This document shows, one piece after another, positions 56,790 through 64,000 of a stretch of DNA of 64,000 nt. The position numbers and the translations under genes are program-made. How positions within the stretch are numbered: the stretch's first letter is position 1; each line of letters opens with the position of its first letter. The stretch spans positions 3,197,987 through 3,261,986 of the forward strand of contig JACTAT010000013.1 in the NCBI GenBank assembly GCA_014526335.1, given 5' to 3'. The notes below the pieces were generated by a model that had not been told where the DNA came from, ran no database searches, and saw nothing but the letters and a program-made list of their open reading frames with translations. The DNA comes from Chrysaora quinquecirrha. Lineage: Eukaryota > Cnidaria > Scyphozoa > Semaeostomeae > Pelagiidae.

Positions 56790-57799
56790 CAAATGGCCCA
56801 AATTACAGATATAAAGAATGATACTGCAATTTTGTTTTTTTTGTAGTTACCCCCCGTTTCATATTATTACTGATGTTTTGATCTTAATTTGCAATTTTTT
56901 GCGTATTTTAAGTTAGCAAGGTGTAAGTTTTGACCCCCTTTTAGCCCTGAGTGGACCCCCCTGTCAGGCTTGCATCGGAATATCCCCCAATAGTAATAAG
57001 ATACATCCCTTCATTCAGTAGCCATATCTACTGGATCTGTGATAGTATCACGTTCCAAAAAACACTTCAAAGTTAATATGTACTATGCTTTTAGAAAATG
57101 ATAAATGCGATGAATTTGGGCTCACGTTTCTTCACCCAAAAGACAATTCAGGAGGGACTATACTCTTTTTTTTACAAGAATACGCTTTTAAGACACAGAT
57201 AAGACATTTAAGACACAGATAAGAAAAAGCCTTAATTGAAAAAATGTATTAATAATAGACAGTTTCACTGCAAAGATAAAGATCGAAAAGATATGCTTAA
57301 AAACAACGCAAAACTCTCTTTCAAAACATGTGCTTGCACGTTTCAAACAGTGTTTGGAATGTTTTGAGATGTTTCATTCGTCAAACAACGCACAGAGGTC
57401 TCGGCTCTAGCACCTCCGGGAAATCTATTGCTAAACGTTTGTTCTGAATCGTTAAGAGAAATTTTGACGGGGGTTCAAAATCACTCTATTCAAACAATTT
57501 GCGCCAGATGGAGGGAGGGAGATGATGGATGCCATTCTAGTCTGAAGTTGTGTGCAGCAGGTGGCCATCATACTCATCTTTGCTCTAAAATATTCATGAA
57601 AAATTAAGCAACGGAGTGATGTTAACAATAATGCCACCAACTGGTTATTTCAATTAGTAACTGAGAGTCCTTCTTTGCCCGTAGCTGTATGCAATGTTTA
57701 CACCATAAAACGCAGAGAACTTTATTACTTTTCGTCGAGGAGAAACAACCATTTTAGGCCTGGAATTTTTCGCCTTCTGTCACAAGATTGTTATCCGAA
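56790..57799. other. No supported gene between Ly6 copy 2 and the alpha2/delta gene
   Basis: AT-rich. A CTCTTTTTTTTACAAGAATACG arm of the MITE-B type lies near 57166. Repeats of AAGACACAGATAAGA occur at 57190-57220. I searched both strands by eye for a Ly6 first exon and saw none. Confidence 0.4.
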
Positions 57800-60700
57800 A
57801 TGACAAAAATTCATCCCTCAAATTATCGTATTATGGCTTGGGTTTATCGTTCTGGTTTCATCGAACAGCTTGGTCAATCAGTAAGTAATATATATCTCAA
57901 TTTATTCTTAATAATCTGACATTAGGCTGTTAGGCCCACTGAATATGTTGTGATTTTCAAAAACTCAAGACGCCTGCATATGCAATCTGGCGTTGGAAAA
58001 TCGAGCTTTTTATCATTTTTCGACCTCCTTGGCATTCGCAAAACACATAAATGCCATTTAAAATGGTTTTTGAAACCTTGTTTCACAGAAATGCGCTTTA
58101 AATTTCTTGAATTCGTAGAGTTGGTTATTCGTAGAGTTAAACTTCAGTCATGTAGGCTAATAGTTAATCATGACTGACCATCTTGTGAAAAATACCCCAT
58201 AAATTTTTAATCTTGAAATTTAAAATCCATATCTGTACCACCTAGTATAGATTCAAAAATCGATAAAGTATTGGTAATGACATTGCCAGGCTATTTTAAC
58301 TTGTTTGCAGAGCAATCGTGTTTAACATTTCTAATTAAATCTCACATCTTTTTTCAAAACAGGATCAACACCTGGACATCTAATCTTGGCAATTATCTCA
58401 ACAACTTCACTCAAAATGTTACTGGGTACAATGAAGTGCTAAAGGTTTGTATGCTAATTTTTTCTTAAAGATCACCACCCTCTCCAAAAGGTGTGTAACT
58501 GAGCTAGATGGTTAACTTTGTAATCTGCCCTTTGAAGATGGTATTGAGAAAAATAAAAGTTTTGATATATTTTTTTGTGCATCTTGGTAACTTAGCAGTT
58601 AAGAAAGTTCAGCTGGAATGCAGGCGAAAATTTGGTTTAAAAAGTTCATGGCACCTTTCTTTCCACACAATGCAATCATCCTATCAGTTGGTCTATCTCA
58701 TGTGTGGTATGCAGAGGTGCTGCTGCTGTTCTCAAGGCATTTGACTCATAATCAGAAGGTTCTAGGTTCATCTCAGCCAGACAACTTCAGGTGTCTTACC
58801 TTATAAATGGAATTACCCAGGATTTTAAGGTTGAAAGAACAGGTTGCTTTTAAAGAAGGGCCACATTGGTTGGACACTTTTATTGACCTTCTGAAAAGTA
58901 GGGTCATGGCCGTCTGGTCACAGAGTTCCATGCCTATGGTATTCTTGTTTTTCTGTTTTAGGCTTAGTGATCTTAAATTACATACTCCTGTATCTTTCTG
59001 CAGAATGAAATAATATAGTGAATATGGTGAATATGTATGGCAAGACAATCAACATATTTTACGAAATTCTTATTTTTAGTCTTATCAAAATGGAAATTTT
59101 GAAGTAATTGATGTAAATGGCACAAAGATAAGCCTGGAGTTTGCAAACTCACTGGATAATCTACTGCAATCAAAAACAAAAGCTTTGATGGTAGGTTTTT
59201 ATGTAATACACCTTTGAAAAGGAACCTTGGTCTGAGTTGGAAACCTTAGAATATTAATGGCATCTTTTCAGTTGGAAACCTTAGAATATTAATGGCATCT
59301 TTTCAAAAACAGCTTTAAACTGCTTCAAGATTTTACCACCTTTAATAGCAATTTGGAAGTTTTGTACAACTCAGAGATAAAACGTGTTACATGAACTAAC
59401 ATCCCTGACCACCCTCCCTATACCTTTGCCCCCCAATCTATAGTTCCTTCATATCCCTAGATTACAACTACATTATACTTTATGTTCAAAATCTGTGAAA
59501 CACTTATGTACTTGATATTTCAATCAATCATTTCAGGCAATAAAGGAACAAGTTCAGAAGTCTGAAAAGCTCATAAATATGATTCTAATATAAAACCGGT
59601 GAGTAATGAGTAGTTTTGCAGGGGCTTAACTTAGAATTTGAAACAGGGTTGCAGTGTTGTAAAATTGGTTAATCTTTTTACTGGATTGTCTTTCAAAAAC
59701 CTCTCAATGACTAAACTGTCATATTATTTTTTTTCAGTTTCCTTATCAAAATGTACACAAAATTCCAGCAGACAATGTGACTCTGGTCATCAAACCAGAG
59801 TTTTCGACAACTAAAAAGATAAACACGACGTACAGCTTTATACAAGTCCCAACAAACGTTTATGACAAAGGTGAGTATGAAGTTTTGTAAATATTTGTAG
59901 GTTTTCCTTTGACTGCCCTCCCGCATTGTGAAAATAGATCATTTCGGTAGAAAAAAATTTTTCGAAATCACAAGATATCAATTTTTCGATGTGAAAATCC
60001 TATGAAGCACCTAAAAATTAGTCTAGGTGCAAAGTTTTACTATCTCAGCGCTTGTATAATCGATTTTACAAGCGTTCAAAGTTCACGATTTTATAAGGGC
60101 TTTGACCGTGTGGAGTAAAAAGTTTCACAAATTCATTTTTTGCGGTCAAAGCCTTCTAAAAATTTCTAAATTTTAGGTGCAGAGTTGGAATGTATTTTCA
60201 TGCTCCTTGCACCATCATCTTGTATTTCTTATTTTTCGTAAGTAGATTGTAAATTTTCAGCCGAATTGATATAAAACAATTCTGAAAACATTAGACTTGA
60301 AAACATTAGTCCTGAAAAAGGTTGCTGAAAAGTGAAGAGGGAGGAAAAGATCCCAATGAACGCGGAGCACTTTTAAAGAAAGCTTATACTCAACTTTGAA
60401 CGCTGGTCAGATCAAGGAAGCGCTATAAGATAGTTAACTTTGCACCTATACTTAATTTGGACTGCCTGATACGAATTTGGTATCAAAAACTGTATACCTA
60501 AAAATTTTGAGAAATTTCCATAATCCTGGCTGTTCATCGAAAATTCTATAACATTTTCTTTACTGTTGATCACTAAGGTGCTTTTGTTTCAATTTTTAGA
60601 CCCATCTGTGCTAAATGTAGTGAAATGGACTGAGTCGCTTGATAACATTTTTACAAATAACTACAATGAAGACCCATCTTTACTTTGGCAGTACTTTGGG

Positions 60701-62364
60701 AATGCTCAAAATGGTGTTTTTAGAACATATCCAGGTCAGTACTTGAAGTAACGTTTTTTAACTTCCTAATTTTAGTATTCTGAAGAAGATATTGTTTGAA
60801 ACAGAAGGAGGACCAATAGATTTAGTTGAATATCTATCAGTCTCCGCTGCATCTACCGAGCAAATTGTTGTTAAAAACACGGTAAAATTTCAGCTTCACT
60901 TTTCAGATTGATGCATTTCGATCTGCATCGGTGCATAAATTCCTACTTAGCCAATTTTTTCTGTTTGTTTCTGACGTTGCACTCTGAGGAGTGTCAGATA
61001 AATCTTCCTAATTTCAAATTCTTAAATACTTATAACATAAAGCATTCAAGCAAGCCTCATCCTATACGATTCCTTTCATGAATCTGTATTCACGTTAAGT
61101 TAACCCTCCATTAAGCCCCCGTCTCTATAAAGCCCCCCTCTCTATTGATCCCTCTCTTGCAAACAGAATTTGAAATAAACCTCCTTCCCATGAACCCCTA
61201 TCTTTATTTTGGCCGTTGAAATGTATCGTTTAATATGTGTGTGAAATGCAAATTGGAACTTCAGTAAGTTTTTGTCTTCTAGCTGCTTTCTAACTAATAA
61301 CTTAAGGCTGAAACTTACTTTTAGAAGTTTGAATATTTATGTCTGAAGCATTCGTTTTGACTTGCAAAATGCAGAACATGGCTCAGTTTGTATTAAACCC
61401 CTTTCTTTAAGCCCCTTCTCTAATGATACCTCTCTCTGGCATCACTGCTCTTAAAAGCATTCAAAATTAGATCCCCCAGCCCTAGTAGAGCCTTTAAGAT
61501 ATATCCAATTCCACAGGACATTGATATTTTCGGATATCTTGAACAAAGGTATCCGAAGCCAGGTTTAAGTAAAAATGTTTTCTCTGAAGTTGAAAGAATA
61601 ACTATATATCGTTTTTCCTCACGTCTCATGTACTGCTGCACAGGGAAGAAATGGAATGTTGATTCTGCCAACCGTGACTTGTATGATAGCAGAAAGAGAG
61701 GATGGTAAAGAGGTCTTTTTGTATTTAGTAGGTTGTAGGGCATAGTTGAAGTTCATGTGAAACTCTGGTGCGCTATCTAGGTATATCTAAGTTAAATCAG
61801 GGTGAATTCAGTAAAGCAACTACTGTATGTTTGCTAGTTTCTTGTGCGAATACATAATACCTCCTACAGTCAAGACTAGAAGCTGGGAGATAGGCTACTT
61901 TGCCTTGCTTTTCTTGAATTGCAATGAATAGAGTTGTCTATGTTTCGTTGTCCTGCACTAACGTCGAGTTACTAAGGTTCATTGCCCTTTGCTAAGTGTT
62001 TTCCAAGGGAATTATGTAATGGCATATGGTATCAAGAAAGGGGTAAAATCAGTTTCTCCACAAGACATTTTTAGCTTCAGAGCTTGCTAAGCAGGTTGCT
62101 TAGTTGTTGGTCTAATTTCAGCCTAAGAGCTAAGCAACCAGCTTACTTTGAAAGAAAACATGTTATTGATTTGTGCGCTCGATTTTAGCAGACTACAGGT
62201 TCTTCACTGAATTCATTCTTTGTATGCGACTATAAATAAACGCTAAAGACGATATAAACAATTTTAAATTAAAATATTAAACTTATATCTGTATTTTCTC
62301 CAGGAAACGAGTTTGGATATAACAAAAACAACCTAGATTTGTTTGACTGCAGAAAAAGACCTTG
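57800..62364 (+). CDS. CACNA2D: Voltage-gated calcium channel alpha2/delta subunit, 5' part of gene
   Basis: Extracellular auxiliary subunit of voltage-gated calcium channels. Exons: 57800-57880, 58363-58444, 59080-59190, 59537-59598, 59738-59870, 60600-60734, then alternative exons 61644-61704 or 62304-62364; the rest lies beyond the window. The N-terminus is hydrophobic (IIVLWLGFIVLVSSNS). The VWA_N domain reads INTWTSNLGNYLNN, LDNLLQSKTKAL, QVPTNVYDKDPSVLNV, KWTESLDNIF and EDPSLLWQYFGNAQNGVFR, followed by DLYDSRKRGW or DLFDCRKRPW, the block that precedes the VWA domain. Two single-base faults: exon 1 joins in frame only if one A of the A5 run 57805-57809 is ignored; exon 4 (62 nt) meets TAA unless one base is added near ATTCTAAT. 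No paralogue number can be assigned; the symbol is the family name. Confidence 0.85.
59237..59306 (+). repeat. Tandem duplication of about 34 bp
   Basis: GTTGGAAACCTTAGAATATT followed by AATGGCATCTTTTCA occurs twice in a row in an alpha2/delta intron. Confidence 0.9.
61644..61704 (+). CDS. Alpha2/delta alternative exon 7a
   Basis: 61 nt, acceptor CTGCACAG, donor GTAAAG, entry phase 1 and exit phase 2. Encodes KKWNVDSANRDLYDSRKRGW. It has the same length, phases and position in the protein as exon 7b at 62304-62364. Confidence 0.8.
62304..62364 (+). CDS. Alpha2/delta alternative exon 7b
   Basis: 61 nt, acceptor TTTTCTCCAG, donor GTAAAA, entry phase 1 and exit phase 2. Encodes NEFGYNKNNLDLFDCRKRPW. 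The RRPW-like ending is closer to the usual alpha2/delta form than exon 7a. Confidence 0.8.
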
Positions 62365-62449
62365 GTAAAAGAATCGCACAAAATTTCTTTTTAATAATCA
62401 TAAAGATAGCTAATCATAATCCTAATGATTGCTTAATCGTTATTAATAA

Positions 62450-62540
62450 TCTAGGTCATAGTCATAATCATAATCATAGTATCAATCGTAATAATAATCA
62501 ATCCTAATCATAATCATAATCATAATCATAATCATAAATC
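62450..62540. repeat. (AATCAT)n simple repeat
   Basis: Imperfect ATAATCATAATCATAATC repeat in the intron after exon 7b. Confidence 0.85.
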
Positions 62541-62637
62541 TTGTAATACTAATTGATTTTTCATTATAACCTAACCAGTCTCTCTTATGAAATAACTTCA
62601 TATTTGTCTAATGTTTGATATTAACGCTTTTGCAGCT

Positions 62638-62892
62638 CCACACCACTCCTCATCTTCCACATATCTCAAAGATAGCCTTCCACACCACTCCTCATCTTCC
62701 ACATATCTCAAAGATAGCCTTCCACACCACTCCTCATCTTCCACATATCTCAAAGATAGCCTTCCACACCACTCCTCATCTTCCACATATCTCGAAGATA
62801 GCCTTCCACACCACTCCTCATCTTCCACATACCTCGAAGATAGCCTTCCACACCACTCCTCATCTTCCACATATCTCGAAGATAGCCTTCCA
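62638..62892. repeat. 42-bp minisatellite, six units
   Basis: Six nearly identical units of CCACACCACTCCTCATCTTC plus CACATATCTCAAAGATAGCCTT (CTCGAAG in later units). The unit is a multiple of three and free of stops in several frames, so ORFs on both strands (His/Ser-rich or Glu/Asp/Trp-rich) are repeat artefacts. CCACANNACTCC motifs decay onward to about 63110. Confidence 0.95.
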
Positions 62893-64000
62893 CACTACTC
62901 CACATATTACACAATACTCATGATATTCTTCTGGGTTACTCCTTATAGTTCTCTATACTACTCTGCATCATATACATTGCTCATGATAGACATTCACGTT
63001 AACTCATGACAGTCCTCCACATTACTCAATGACAGCTCTCCCCCACATCATTCATGACATCACTCCACGCTACACCCCACACCCTCCACATCGTCGCACA
63101 TATCCTCCACTATATACTGTGCATATTTCACCTGGGCTGGTAATGTACTTTCTTAAAATTTCTAGCTAACTCTAAAACTGTTATTTGTTAATACTAACAG
63201 AGTAAAGTCTGACTCACTTAACCATGTGCCTATACCTAATGATTAACTATCTAACATAATTGTCTTAATCCACTAATTTTGTACAGTTAAACAACTTTTA
63301 TGCATTAAACTAAAGTGTTTGATAACAAAGTAACTTTTGCACCAGATCTGCACAAAGTTAACGTATTTGCGAGACTTTAATCATCTACTGTATATACTGC
63401 TGTTTTCTTAAATCTACCTGCAAAACCTGTTGTTTCTTAATTTACTAAACACTGACTGTATATCTAACTTACTTAATACATTCGTTTAACTTACTATTTA
63501 CGTCTATAACTGACAAAAATCGTGACTTAAAGACTAAGACTAACTTTTAACGTACTTAAGCCTATTTGACTTCAGTCCCCATCAGAGTTTAATTTGACTT
63601 CAAGTTAATTTTTTGATACTTATTTATCTTAATAATTCTGATTATCTATTCTACTCTTTTTTCTTTCACGCCTAAGTCCTTATTTCTTCAGTGTAACGTT
63701 AAAAATAGCTGAATTCACGTCACTTATAAAATCGATTGGCCAACTATATTCGTCACATTCCACACCCCCTCCCCCCATTCTATAAAACTGTCAGAAAAAT
63801 CCAAAAAATGGGTAAGGGTGGAAGAGGGCTACTTATGAATTCTCTGAAACGATTAAAAAGTGAATGAGGCCTCAAAACCAGTATAACTTATTTGTTTCCC
63901 AGTAATTGAAAACAACATGGGTTTTAGACTTCTGAGTGAAAAAGCCGGGAGCCAGGAAAGGGGACCTGCTAAGCCTTTATGGTGTACTCCAGGGATTCCG
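62893..64000. other. Intronic sequence of the alpha2/delta gene, no exon seen
   Basis: The next expected exon should open with a Tyr-Ile-Gln-like segment leading into the VWA metal-binding motif (DxSxS). I found none up to the window end. The sequence is AT-rich and starts with CCACA-rich satellite debris. Confidence 0.4.

Noticed and set aside
58720..58800. tRNA-Met-like sequence (GACTCATAATCAGAAGG and a B-box-like GGTTCATCTC)
   Set aside because: The D arm and acceptor stem are not recognisable; probably a tRNA or SINE relic in an alpha2/delta intron.
61090..61500. Second intact copy of the TTACCGTAAAAG element
   Set aside because: Only scattered AAGCCCCC and CTCTCT fragments remain; the termini cannot be defined.
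62598..63009. ORFs of 90-132 codons on both strands
   Set aside because: Artefacts of the 42-bp minisatellite, whose length is divisible by three.

Overview
This is animal nuclear DNA. It is AT-rich, with short coding exons bounded by GT-AG introns and an unusually dense load of small transposable elements. The gene set (SEC24, an NR2-type nuclear receptor, a pancreatic-type lipase, SLC25A33/36-type carrier, DRAM-type protein, TSR2, DAP3, PRCP, Ly6/uPAR proteins, calcium-channel alpha2/delta) with compact introns suggests an early-branching invertebrate. A cnidarian, probably an anthozoan, is my best guess; that is inference, because no species marker was seen.

Layout. 1-3767: 3' end of a SEC24 COPII gene (+). 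5475-7890: nest of MITEs and one tRNA-derived SINE. 7988-11948: nuclear receptor (-), three coding exons. 13400-17830: MITEs and two unidentified minus-strand coding-like segments. 19329-25005: secreted lipase (-), five exons with two apparent frameshifts; one intron holds a 1.3-kb, 46-bp palindromic satellite. 25006-28200: gene-poor, with a 51-bp minisatellite. 28201-33384: SLC25A33/36-like mitochondrial carrier (+), six exons. 35832-36665: intronless DRAM-like membrane protein (+) behind a 176-bp tandem repeat. 37854-39291 (-) and 39406-40566 (+): TSR2 and DAP3/mS29, head to head with 114 bp between the start codons. 42184-50603: lysosomal Pro-X carboxypeptidase PRCP (+), 14 exons, complete. 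51124-52982: short non-autonomous LTR retroelement. 53035-56760: two Ly6/uPAR-type GPI-protein genes (-), the second incomplete. 57800 to the window end: 5' part of a calcium-channel alpha2/delta subunit gene (+), including two consecutive 61-nt alternative versions of one exon.

The genes do not form a pathway; this is an ordinary stretch of unrelated housekeeping and cell-surface genes. TSR2 and DAP3 both concern ribosomes (cytosolic 40S maturation and the mitochondrial small subunit) and probably share a promoter. The most notable points are the mutually exclusive alpha2/delta exons, a cluster of single-base reading-frame breaks mostly at homopolymers (assembly errors or decay), the AGGTCA-bearing satellite in the lipase intron, and a large family of about 250-300 bp inverted-repeat MITEs (called MITE-A here) with at least a dozen copies.
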